A stretch of 6,351 bases of DNA, taken from contig JBBRZG010000187.1 of the NCBI GenBank assembly GCA_038236905.1, positions 1 to 6,351 of the forward strand, written 5' to 3'. Below are positions 1 through 5,751 of the stretch, piece by piece. Within the stretch, counting starts at the first letter, position 1; the number at the start of each line of letters is the position of its first letter. The position numbers and the translations under genes were made by a program. The stretch is from UKL13-2 sp038236905. Its GTDB lineage: Bacteria > Pseudomonadota > Gammaproteobacteria > Burkholderiales > Usitatibacteraceae. The notes under the pieces were generated by a model. The model did no database searches. It saw only the letters and a list, made by a program, of their open reading frames with translations, and had not been told where the DNA came from.

Positions 1-219
1 CAGATTCTTAACTTGATCTTCATCGGCAATATCTGCCTCAACAAAAATCGCCTCTCCCCCAGCATCCTTAATTTCTTGGACAGTGCGCAAGCCGTCTTCG
101 ACAATGACATCCGAGACGCCAACTTTAGCCCCCGCTGCGGCCAATCCCAGCGCAGTGGCGCGGCCAATACCGTTTCCAGAGCCTGTGACGATTGCGACTT
201 TTTCGGCTAATGAGGTCAA
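1..219 (-). CDS. Short-chain dehydrogenase/reductase (SDR), N-terminal part only
   Basis: The first 73 codons of an SDR-family NAD(P)-dependent oxidoreductase; the rest lies beyond the left edge. The N-terminal Rossmann fold is clear. A beta-strand AIVTG leads into the glycine-rich cofactor motif TGSGNGIG at residues 12-19, and the adenine-ring aspartate sits in EADI (D63). An acidic residue, D37, ends the second beta-strand (VGVSD); in classical SDRs this position usually favours NAD(H) over NADP(H), so NAD preference is inferred. The catalytic Ser-Tyr-Lys residues would be off the window, so the substrate cannot be named. The start is TTG at 217-219. It is preceded by AGGA with about 7 nt spacing, and an in-frame TAG at 229-231 rules out a longer protein; there is no in-frame ATG nearby. 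It follows the tRNA-Phe terminator and is probably transcribed separately. Confidence 0.9.
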   Translation of the reverse strand, partial: MTSLAEKVAIVTGSGNGIGRATALGLAAAGAKVGVSDVIVEDGLRTVQEIKDAGGEAIFVEADIADEDQVKNL

Positions 220-354
220 GGTTATTTCCTATTGGGTGATGGTTCGGGAAGGAGCCGGGGTGATGAGAAAGTTGGAATGCAAAGATGCTGAAAACTGGCA
301 AGGAACCGGCTTTCAAGAGTCTGGCCTGTTGGCCGTCATCTCGTCGCGTGTACA

Positions 355-360
355 AGTATA
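355..360 (-). promoter_or_regulatory. Possible -10 element for the SDR gene
   Basis: On the minus strand this reads TATACT, five of six matches to TATAAT. It lies downstream of the tRNA terminator and about 135 nt upstream of the SDR start. No good -35 hexamer sits 16-18 bp upstream, so the assignment rests on the -10 and its position only. Confidence 0.25.
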
Positions 361-406
361 AATTCCCCCGACAAGAACTAAAGTGCCTAAACATATTCTA
401 GAAATG

Positions 407-433
407 AAAAAGCCAGACTGGTTAGGTCTGGCT
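407..433 (-). terminator. Rho-independent terminator after tRNA-Phe
   Basis: A perfect 8-bp stem (AGCCAGAC / GTCTGGCT, arms 426-433 and 411-418) with a 7-nt loop is followed on the minus strand by a run of T (407-411). It begins 15 nt downstream of the encoded CCA end of tRNA-Phe. This is a standard intrinsic terminator that closes the tRNA transcript and insulates the SDR gene. On the plus strand the hairpin is not followed directly by a T run. Confidence 0.85.
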
Positions 434-448
434 AAGTCATTGAGTTTT

Positions 449-524
449 TGGTGGCCTGGGGCGGAATCGAACCACCGACACAAGGATTTTCAATCCTCTG
501 CTCTACCGACTGAGCTACCAGGCC
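449..524 (-). tRNA. tRNA-Phe (anticodon GAA), CCA encoded
   Basis: The 76 nt fold fully as a tRNA. The acceptor stem GGCCTGG/CCAGGCC is perfect and the D stem is GCTC/GAGC. The anticodon stem GAGGA/TCCTT has one G-U pair, and the 7-nt loop TTGAAAA carries GAA (complement of 489-491). The variable region is GTGTC. The T stem GGTGG/CCGCC has one G-U pair, with loop TTCGATT. The discriminator is A and the terminal CCA is encoded at 449-451. GAA reads UUC and UUU, so this is the phenylalanine tRNA. It is a single-gene unit with its own promoter and terminator, lying between priA and the SDR gene in the same direction. Confidence 0.98.
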
Positions 525-568
525 GTCATACTTTTCGCGAGACAGGTAAATACTCAGCGAAGCCGCAG

Positions 569-597
569 ATTATAGCGATTTTGGGGACGCTTTCCAA
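569..597 (-). promoter_or_regulatory. Sigma70-type promoter of tRNA-Phe
   Basis: The minus strand has a perfect TATAAT (569-574) and, exactly 17 bp upstream, TTGGAA (592-597; four of six matches to TTGACA). The predicted start near 562 gives a leader of roughly 38 nt before the tRNA. The bases after the -10 read CTGCGGC, a GC-rich discriminator. Such discriminators are known in stable-RNA promoters under stringent control, so growth-rate regulation is plausible but inferred. Confidence 0.75.
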
Positions 598-658
598 CCA
601 CTTTTGAAGAATCTTGCCGTAAAGCTTGGTTTGTCGGCTTGTTCCGAGCTCGCCCAGA

Positions 659-3055
659 TCAAACATCTTGGGGATCAACATCGATTATCCATTTGATGTT
701 TCGTAACTTATGCTTCGCTTGATAGTCGCTCACTTGTGGCAACCATACGGCGAGGAATTGCTGCAGCGATTTACGTGAATCGGCCTGGATCATGAGCTGT
801 TGTCTTTCAAAGCCTGCCTTGCGCGCGAGCGTAGGTGGCACGGGATCCCAAACCTGTAAGCGGGGGATGGCGGTGGACTTGTTACTTTGTGCATTAATCG
901 GCGAGTCAAGTTGCGAGGCTGCAAGTTGCTCGCCCGCCAATCGCGCCGCACCCTGCATAAAATCGGTGAGCATTTTCGAGTCACGAGACTCGGCGCGCAG
1001 CATGGCCAGAAACGAATACGGCGGCAGATGCGACAAAGCGCGTTCCTTCAGTGCCACGGCACTGAACTGCGCATAGTTCTGCGCTGCTATTGCTTGGTAC
1101 ACCGCATGCCCGGGAAACCGCGTTTGAATCAGCACGCGCCCCGGCAGTTGCGCGCGCCCGGCGCGGCCTGCCACCTGCATCATCTGCGCCGCTAGTCGTT
1201 CGGCGGCCCTGAAGTCTGCCGAAAAAATCGCGCCGTCGCTGTTGATCACGCCTACCAGCGTGATGTTGGGGAAATCATGACCCTTTGATAGCATCTGCGT
1301 GCCGACCAGCACGTCGAGCTCGCCTTTTGCGGCCCGCTCAAATATCTTTTCCGCGCTGCCGCGTTTGCGCGTTGAATCGCGATCTACCCGTGCCATTCTT
1401 AGACCCGGCAAGGCGGCTTGCAGCGACGATTCGACACGCTCCGTACCTTCGCCCGCCGCGATCAGCTCCAAGCTGCCGCAATCGCCGCATTTGGCCGGGA
1501 TGCGCGACTGAAATCCGCAATGATGGCAGCGCAGACGCTGATCGCCTTTGTGGAACACCAGTTTCGCTGTGCATCTTGAGCACGCAGGCATCCAGCCGCA
1601 CTGCGCGCATACCAGTGCAGGCGCGTACCCGCGACGATTGATAAAAATCAGCGCCTGCTCGCCGCGCTTGACCGTGTCGTCAATGGCGCGAACGAGGCTT
1701 TGAGTAAGGCCATCTTTAGCGCGCTCAAAATTGGTATCGATAAATTCAACCCGCGGCAATGCCGCATTGGTCACGGCGCGGGTGGTGAGGTTTACGCTTT
1801 GAAAGCGGCCGCGCGCCACGTTGTGCAGGGTCTCAAGCGACGGTGTGGCCGAGCCCAACACGACCGGGCAAAACGCGGCCTGCGCGCGGAACACGGCCAC
1901 ATCGCGCGCGGAATAACGAAATCCTTCCTGCTGTTTGTACGAGGGATCATGTTCTTCATCGACCACAATCAGGCCTAGTCGCGGCATGGGTGTAAACACG
2001 GCCAGCCGCGTGCCGATGACGATATCTGCGTGCCCAGCCTGAGCCGCCAGCCACGCTTCGGTACGCGGAATATCAGCCATGCCACTGTGCAGCACCGCGA
2101 TCTGGCTGCGCGGAAATCGCGCCGCGACCGCGCGCGCAAAAGCGGGCGAAAGATTTATCTCGGGCACCAACACCAGCGCTTGCTTGCGCTGCATCAGTGC
2201 GCGATGAATCGCGTGTAAATACACTTCAGTTTTACCGCTACCGGTGATGCCGTTTAACAATATTGGCGTAAAGCTGCCCAGCGCGTTTTCAATCGCGGCA
2301 AGGGCAAGCGTCTGCGCGGCATTCAGCGCATGGCCAGGCGCAAATATGGCGCTAACTGCGCTTTTAACATTGTGCGGCGAGTAATTTGGGCGACCAGAAC
2401 CGGAAGGCTCAACCATCTCAATCAAATTCTTTTCGACGAGCGCGCGTAGAGATGCGGTGGCGTTCGTGAACTGTTGCTTTAGTTGGGCCTCTGGCACACT
2501 TTCAACACTTGCGAGTAGCGCCAACAGCTGTAGTTGAGCATTTATGCGGGGTTTTGTTGCTGCGTTCAAAGAGACCAGATGACTACGCCCCAATTCGCTG
2601 ATGGCGTAGAACCGTTGGGTTCGCGGCGAAAATAATTTGGGCGAACGCAGCGTCGGCGGAATCGCGTTGAGTGCGATTTGGCCTAGCGGATGGTGGTAGT
2701 AGCGTTCGCAAAATCGAAACAGTGCCAAGTCAGCGCCGCTGAACGCAGGCACGTTCGCTTGTACCGCCGTAATCGATTTGAGTTTCGCAATTGGCACATC
2801 GGTGGCGCTGACGACATCGACGATGACTCCAATAGTCTGCGCCGGTGTGGCCGCTTCTGTTGTTTTGCGCCGACCTCCACGGCCAAAAGGAACCACGACC
2901 AGCTTGCCAATTGAATCTGTTCCCAGGCCGGGCGCCAAAAAATCAAACGATTGGGCGAGCGGCAGATCCAGCACGACTTGTGCGATCGGCGTTGAGGATG
3001 CCACGGTCACGGCAGAAGTGTTTTCGTATTCCGCGGTCAGTAAAACTTTTTTCAT
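659..3055 (-). CDS. priA: Primosomal protein N' / replication restart helicase PriA
   Basis: PriA is a 3'-to-5' superfamily 2 DNA helicase that recognises stalled forks and reloads the replicative helicase. Counted from the ATG at 3053-3055 (798 residues), it has an N-terminal 3'-end-binding domain from about residue 24 and Walker A GITGSGKT (269-276). The Walker B/DEEH box is at 366-369, followed by the aromatic-rich loop, and GSATPS is at 401-406. All eight zinc-ligand cysteines are present (C483, C486, C492, C495, C510, C513, C523, C526). Motif V GTQMLSKGHDF is at 585-595, motif VI QVAGRAGR at 627-634, and the family-typical DVDP lies near the C-terminus. E. coli PriA is about 732 residues; the extra length is about 22 N-terminal residues and short C-terminal-domain insertions. 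An in-frame TTG at 3077-3079 would add eight residues and has a weak GGA upstream. I prefer the ATG, although its spacing to AGG is long. No clear terminator follows. Confidence 0.97.
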   Translation of the reverse strand: MKKVLLTAEYENTSAVTVASSTPIAQVVLDLPLAQSFDFLAPGLGTDSIGKLVVVPFGRGGRRKTTEAATPAQTIGVIVDVVSATDVPIAKLKSITAVQANVPAFSGADLALFRFCERYYHHPLGQIALNAIPPTLRSPKLFSPRTQRFYAISELGRSHLVSLNAATKPRINAQLQLLALLASVESVPEAQLKQQFTNATASLRALVEKNLIEMVEPSGSGRPNYSPHNVKSAVSAIFAPGHALNAAQTLALAAIENALGSFTPILLNGITGSGKTEVYLHAIHRALMQRKQALVLVPEINLSPAFARAVAARFPRSQIAVLHSGMADIPRTEAWLAAQAGHADIVIGTRLAVFTPMPRLGLIVVDEEHDPSYKQQEGFRYSARDVAVFRAQAAFCPVVLGSATPSLETLHNVARGRFQSVNLTTRAVTNAALPRVEFIDTNFERAKDGLTQSLVRAIDDTVKRGEQALIFINRRGYAPALVCAQCGWMPACSRCTAKLVFHKGDQRLRCHHCGFQSRIPAKCGDCGSLELIAAGEGTERVESSLQAALPGLRMARVDRDSTRKRGSAEKIFERAAKGELDVLVGTQMLSKGHDFPNITLVGVINSDGAIFSADFRAAERLAAQMMQVAGRAGRAQLPGRVLIQTRFPGHAVYQAIAAQNYAQFSAVALKERALSHLPPYSFLAMLRAESRDSKMLTDFMQGAARLAGEQLAASQLDSPINAQSNKSTAIPRLQVWDPVPPTLARKAGFERQQLMIQADSRKSLQQFLAVWLPQVSDYQAKHKLRNIKWIIDVDPQDV

Positions 3056-3063
3056 CGTAGCGG

Positions 3064-3100
3064 GTTCGCACCTATTCAAAATTATCCGAGTCGTGCGAAC
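3064..3100 (-). promoter_or_regulatory. Hairpin in the priA leader next to the start codon
   Basis: GTTCGCAC (3064-3071) and GTGCGAAC (3093-3100) are perfect 8-bp inverted complements with a 21-nt loop. In the minus-strand mRNA the stem ends 8 nt before the priA ATG, and its 3' arm overlaps the AGGTG that could serve as ribosome binding site. The alternative TTG start lies in the loop. This placement suggests an influence on translation initiation, which is an inference. Confidence 0.4.
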
Positions 3101-3136
3101 GATTGAGCCGCATAGAAATGTTTAAACGAAGCTCGC

Positions 3137-3159
3137 CGACTAAATGCGGGCGACTAAAT
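3137..3159. repeat. Two tandem copies of CGACTAAAT
   Basis: CGACTAAAT occurs at 3137-3145 and again at 3151-3159, a 14-bp period. The pair lies about 80 bp upstream of the priA ATG. It could be a regulator half-site pair or a chance repeat. Confidence 0.4.
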
Positions 3160-3215
3160 TTCTTCGCCTCGCAAATGAATTGTCTGTACTCGCGTGGCTG
3201 TTTGCCTATGTCTTG

Positions 3216-3381
3216 AGCAGCTCGCTGGGGCAATCGTTTCGACCTGTGGATAACTTTGTGGGTAGCTCGTCTTTCGCGTTGAAAACATTCGATTTTTCTA
3301 TAGCCAATAACTTTTTTGACGCAGCGCAATAAAATTAAAAACTATAATAATCAAATAGTTGGGATTATTTAGCGAGCTGCT
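3216..3381. repeat. 11-bp inverted repeat framing a DnaA box and an A+T-rich stretch
   Basis: AGCAGCTCGCT (3216-3226) and AGCGAGCTGCT (3371-3381) are exact reverse complements separated by 144 bp. The interior contains the perfect DnaA box at 3245-3253 and most of the A+T-rich stretch. The arms are too far apart for an RNA terminator. Confidence 0.5.
3245..3253 (-). promoter_or_regulatory. Perfect DnaA box TTATCCACA
   Basis: The minus strand reads TTATCCACA, identical to the highest-affinity DnaA box of E. coli oriC (R1/R4). A degenerate copy in the same orientation, CTACCCACA (7 of 9), lies at 3257-3265, so the two starts are 12 bp apart. The site is non-coding, about 190 bp upstream of the priA start codon. 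Confidence 0.6.
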
Positions 3382-3392
3382 AGGTGGCTAGG

Positions 3393-3408
3393 CCGCGTCC
3401 AGTCGCGG
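3393..3408. repeat. Small GC-rich inverted repeat downstream of hemE
   Basis: CCGCG (3393-3397) and CGCGG (3404-3408) can pair as a 5-bp stem with a 6-nt loop. It is not followed by a T run on either strand, so it is not a convincing terminator by itself. It lies between the A+T-rich stretch and the second DnaA box. Confidence 0.3.
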
Positions 3409-3420
3409 AATCACGGTTTC

Positions 3421-3429
3421 TGTGCATAA
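3421..3429 (-). promoter_or_regulatory. Second DnaA box TTATGCACA
   Basis: The minus strand reads TTATGCACA, which fits the relaxed consensus TTATNCACA. It has the same orientation as the box at 3245-3253 and lies on the other side of the A+T-rich stretch, about 55 bp after the hemE stop codon. Confidence 0.45.
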
Positions 3430-3444
3430 GCAAGCTTAAAAAAC

Positions 3445-3475
3445 AAAAAAGACACAAAAAATACGCTTGACAAGC
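3445..3475 (-). terminator. Weak candidate terminator of hemE
   Basis: Just past the hemE stop the minus strand has a short hairpin (GCTT, 3-nt loop, AAGC; 3465-3475), followed after a few bases by T6 runs (3456-3461 and 3445-3450, with another at 3438-3443). The stem is only 4 bp, so termination may be inefficient and some read-through into priA is possible. Confidence 0.4.
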
Positions 3476-3483
3476 CTATCTCT

Positions 3484-4569
3484 TTACTCAGTCCTAGCAC
3501 TGGCGCGGTGAACCGCGTGAACAAGCGCTTCCACATGCGACGGATTCGTAAATTGTGAAATGCCATGGCCCAAATTAAACACGTGTCCATTTGCATTTTT
3601 GTCGTAGGCAAACTCTGACAACACGCGCTCGGCTTCCTTTTCGATCACGCTTGTTGGTGCAAAAAGTGTCAACGGATCGAGATTACCTTGCAATGCGACT
3701 TTGTCGCCGACCCGCTTTTTAGCGTCGGCTAAACTGATCGTCCAATCCAATCCCAGCGCGTCAGCACCCATCTCAGCCATTGATTCGAGCCACAGACCGC
3801 CGCCTTTGGTAAAGAAAACGCGGGGCACGACACGACCCTGATTTTCGCGTTTCAATTGCGCCATGACGCGCTTTGCATAGGCAAGCGAAAATTCTTGATA
3901 GGCGTGGTGCGACAACGCGCCGCCCCACGTATCGAACAGCATCACTGCCTCAGCGCCCGCATCGATTTGCGCATTCAGATACGCGACCACGCTCTCCGTA
4001 TTTTTTTCTAGAATGGAATGTAGCAAATCAGGGCGCTGGAACATCATCGTTTTGGTGGTGCGGAAATCGTCTGAACCTCCACCTTCAATCATGTAGCACG
4101 CCAGCGTGAACGGACTGCCCGAAAAACCAATCAGCGGCACGCGACGATCCAACGCGCCGCGAATCTGCGTGACCGCATCGGTCACATATTTCAGCTGGCT
4201 CAAGTCAGCCAGCGGCAATTTTTTAACGTCGTCTTCGGTGCGTAGCGGGCGTTCAAACTTCGGGCCTTCGCCTTCGACAAAATAAAGCCCCAAGCCCATC
4301 GCGTCCGGCACGGTCAAAATATCGGAAAACAAAATCGCGGCATCAAGTGGAAAACGGTCCAGCGGCTGCAGTGTTACCTCTGTGCAGTAGTCCGGATTTT
4401 TCGCGAGCCCCAGAAAGCTGCCCGCTTTCTTTCGCGTCGCATTGTATTCCGGGAGGTATCGCCCCGCCTGGCGCATGATCCAGATCGGCGTATACGGCGT
4501 GGGCTCGCGCATCAGCGCGCGCAGGAAATTGTCGTTTTTGAGTGGTGGTGGCTGGATAATTTGGGTCAT
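3484..4569 (-). CDS. hemE: Uroporphyrinogen decarboxylase HemE
   Basis: This cytoplasmic, cofactor-free enzyme removes four carboxyl groups from uroporphyrinogen III to give coproporphyrinogen III in haem synthesis. From the ATG at 4567-4569 the protein has 361 residues, close to the 354 of E. coli. The first family signature PIWIMRQAGRYLPE is at 28-41, with the substrate-binding arginines R33 and R37. The key aspartate D83 is in LFSDIL, and the second signature GFSGSPFTLACYMIEG is at 148-163 with Y159. FDTWGG is at 212-217, and H335 lies in NLGHGI. All expected active-site residues are intact. An in-frame GTG at 4600-4602 would add 11 residues. I reject it because the homologous N-terminus begins near LKNDNFLRAL and the likely transcription start is very close to that GTG. 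No strong ribosome binding site is visible. It is divergent from ubiA, with priA 428 bp downstream on the same strand. Confidence 0.97.
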   Translation of the reverse strand: MTQIIQPPPLKNDNFLRALMREPTPYTPIWIMRQAGRYLPEYNATRKKAGSFLGLAKNPDYCTEVTLQPLDRFPLDAAILFSDILTVPDAMGLGLYFVEGEGPKFERPLRTEDDVKKLPLADLSQLKYVTDAVTQIRGALDRRVPLIGFSGSPFTLACYMIEGGGSDDFRTTKTMMFQRPDLLHSILEKNTESVVAYLNAQIDAGAEAVMLFDTWGGALSHHAYQEFSLAYAKRVMAQLKRENQGRVVPRVFFTKGGGLWLESMAEMGADALGLDWTISLADAKKRVGDKVALQGNLDPLTLFAPTSVIEKEAERVLSEFAYDKNANGHVFNLGHGISQFTNPSHVEALVHAVHRASARTE

Positions 4570-4584
4570 AGCACAAAGAAAAAG

Positions 4585-4604
4585 GCGCGATCGAATGATC
4601 ACGC
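4585..4604. promoter_or_regulatory. GATC-containing dyad at the hemE transcription start region
   Basis: GCGCGATC (4585-4592) faces GATCACGC (4597-4604), an inverted repeat with one mismatch and a 4-bp spacer. The two GATC sites start 8 bp apart. It sits between the candidate hemE -10 and the hemE start codon, where a bound protein would block transcription. No known regulator motif is recognised. Confidence 0.3.
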
Positions 4605-4611
4605 AGCGCGT

Positions 4612-4620
4612 ATTATCGCA
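4612..4620 (-). promoter_or_regulatory. Candidate extended -10 promoter of hemE
   Basis: The minus strand reads TGCGATAAT, a TGN extension followed by GATAAT (five of six matches). It lies about 43 nt upstream of the hemE ATG. No -35 hexamer is at the right distance, which extended -10 promoters can tolerate. Transcription would begin near 4605, giving a leader of about 35 nt. Confidence 0.4.
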
Positions 4621-4842
4621 TCCGTGCCCAGCTTGCGGCGCGCAATGAGCGTCAAATGTAAGGCCCTCATCTGGAGCGCGACTTGAGGCATTTTGGCCTT
4701 TAAATGACCGTCAATGCTAGGGTTTTAAATATTTTTAATGCATGGCTGTGCTCTGGTTCAAAAAGCTGGCGATAATTTGCTTTATTGCTTCGCATTCCAA
4801 ACTCGTACACAAATCCGCATCCGCACGTCCACTCCGCTCCAG

Positions 4843-5700
4843 ATGACAGATCGCCTCAAACTCTATTTCCAGCTGGTTCGCCTGAACAAACCGATCGGTA
4901 TTTTGCTGCTCCTTTGGCCGACGTTATGGGGGCTGTGGATTGCCTCGAATCGCCTTCCAGATACAACAATTCTGGTCGTTTTCATTATTGGCACCGTGTT
5001 AATGCGTTCGGCGGGTTGTGCGCTTAACGATTACGCGGATCGCGATTTTGATGGCAAGGTAAAACGTACCGCGCAACGGCCATTGGCGGCAAAAAAAATA
5101 TCGTCTGCAGAAGCGCTGATCGTGGCCGTCGTGCTCGCTTTGGCGGCGTTTCTTTTGGTGATTATTTTTCTCAACGCGCTGACCGTTTATCTATCCATCG
5201 TCGCCGCGTTTTTAGCCGCCAGCTATCCGTTTACCAAACGATTTTTAGCCATGCCGCAGGCTTATCTCGGCATTGCGTTCGGGTTTGGCATTCCCATGGC
5301 GTTTGCCGCCGTAAACGGCGAAGTGCCTGCGATAGCGTGGTGGCTGCTATTGGCGAATGTTTTCTGGACGCTCGCTTATGACACTGAGTACGCCATGGTT
5401 GACCGTGACGACGATGTGAAAATTGGCATCAAAACGACTGCGTTGCTGTTTGGCGACTATGACGTTATCGCCGTCATGATTTGTTATGTTGTTTTTATCG
5501 CGTTGATGGCGGCCATTGGTGTGCATCTTGGTTTTGGATGGCGTTATGGTGTGGGTCTGCTGATCGCATCGTCAATCGCGATTTATCATTTCACGCTCAT
5601 TAAAGGGCGTGACCGGGATCATTGTTTTAAAGCCTTCGTGCATAATAATTGGCTTGGTTTTGTTGTTTTTATGGGCACTGCGGCAGAGCTGGCGCAATAG
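4843..5700 (+). CDS. ubiA: 4-hydroxybenzoate polyprenyltransferase UbiA
   Basis: This integral inner-membrane enzyme attaches the polyprenyl chain to 4-hydroxybenzoate, the second committed step of ubiquinone synthesis. From the ATG at 4843 it has 285 residues (E. coli UbiA has 290). The first aspartate-rich motif, NDYADRDFD (62-70, D66 and D70), is followed by GKVKRT (71-76). The second, DTEYAMVDRDDD (180-191, D180, D187 and D191), is also intact; both bind Mg2+ and the prenyl diphosphate. About nine hydrophobic segments are visible, near 18-34, 41-57, 90-108, 112-130, 139-157, 162-178, 207-229, 234-252 and 267-283. The frame stays open back to an ATG at 4738, adding 35 residues. That extension is polar and unlike the family, and the family N-terminus (RLNKPIG) fits the inner start. 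Neither start has a clear ribosome binding site. No ubiC lies beside it. Confidence 0.96.
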   Translation: MTDRLKLYFQLVRLNKPIGILLLLWPTLWGLWIASNRLPDTTILVVFIIGTVLMRSAGCALNDYADRDFDGKVKRTAQRPLAAKKISSAEALIVAVVLALAAFLLVIIFLNALTVYLSIVAAFLAASYPFTKRFLAMPQAYLGIAFGFGIPMAFAAVNGEVPAIAWWLLLANVFWTLAYDTEYAMVDRDDDVKIGIKTTALLFGDYDVIAVMICYVVFIALMAAIGVHLGFGWRYGVGLLIASSIAIYHFTLIKGRDRDHCFKAFVHNNWLGFVVFMGTAAELAQ

Positions 5701-5710
5701 TGGCGTTTTT

Positions 5711-5751
5711 GTATCTTGGTATTTTGGCCTCCTGATATCCTAGTATTTTGG
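5711..5751. repeat. Three copies of GTAT(C/T)TTGG after ubiA
   Basis: GTATCTTGG (5711-5719), GTATTTTGG (5719-5727) and GTATTTTGG (5743-5751) lie in one orientation. Their starts are 8 and 24 bp apart, a multiple of 8. The last copy overlaps the candidate -35 of the next gene, which is where regulator-binding repeats often occur. Confidence 0.4.

Larger units (their letters stand above)
3056..3483. other. hemE-priA intergenic region, 428 bp, probably non-coding
   Basis: No convincing gene lies here; the short open frames on both strands lack ribosome binding sites and recognisable protein sequence. The gap holds two DnaA-box matches and a degenerate third, all in one orientation. It also holds an A+T-rich stretch (3328-3371, 38 of 44 bases A or T), an 11-bp inverted repeat, three A6 tracts just after hemE, and a hairpin next to the priA start. 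The priA promoter must be here or further upstream, but I could not find a well-spaced -35/-10 pair on the minus strand. A perfect TATAAT at 3343-3348 is on the plus strand and its nearest TTGACG is 21 bp away, too far for a normal promoter. Confidence 0.7.

Noticed and set aside
449..524. tRNA-Phe as an integration site for a mobile element
   Set aside because: No repeat of the tRNA 3' end, integrase or foreign-looking gene is visible on either side.
3072..3329. 85-codon minus-strand open frame directly upstream of priA, ending next to the alternative TTG start
   Set aside because: It is Arg/Lys-rich without a recognisable fold, lacks a ribosome binding site and runs through the DnaA-box region. 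It looks like a chance open frame.
3144..3332. 62-codon plus-strand frame with a hydrophobic stretch, possibly a small membrane peptide
   Set aside because: No ribosome binding site or matching promoter is seen. It lies within the intergenic motif cluster and resembles no family I know.
3343..3348. Perfect plus-strand TATAAT as a promoter reading towards hemE
   Set aside because: The nearest TTGACG is 21 bp upstream, beyond normal spacing, and there is no plus-strand gene ahead of it.
4570..4602. Upstream GTG start for HemE
   Set aside because: It adds 11 atypical residues, lacks a ribosome binding site and lies almost at the predicted transcription start.
4738..4842. 35-residue N-terminal extension of UbiA
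   Set aside because: It has no ribosome binding site, is unlike UbiA N-termini, and the family start matches the ATG at 4843.
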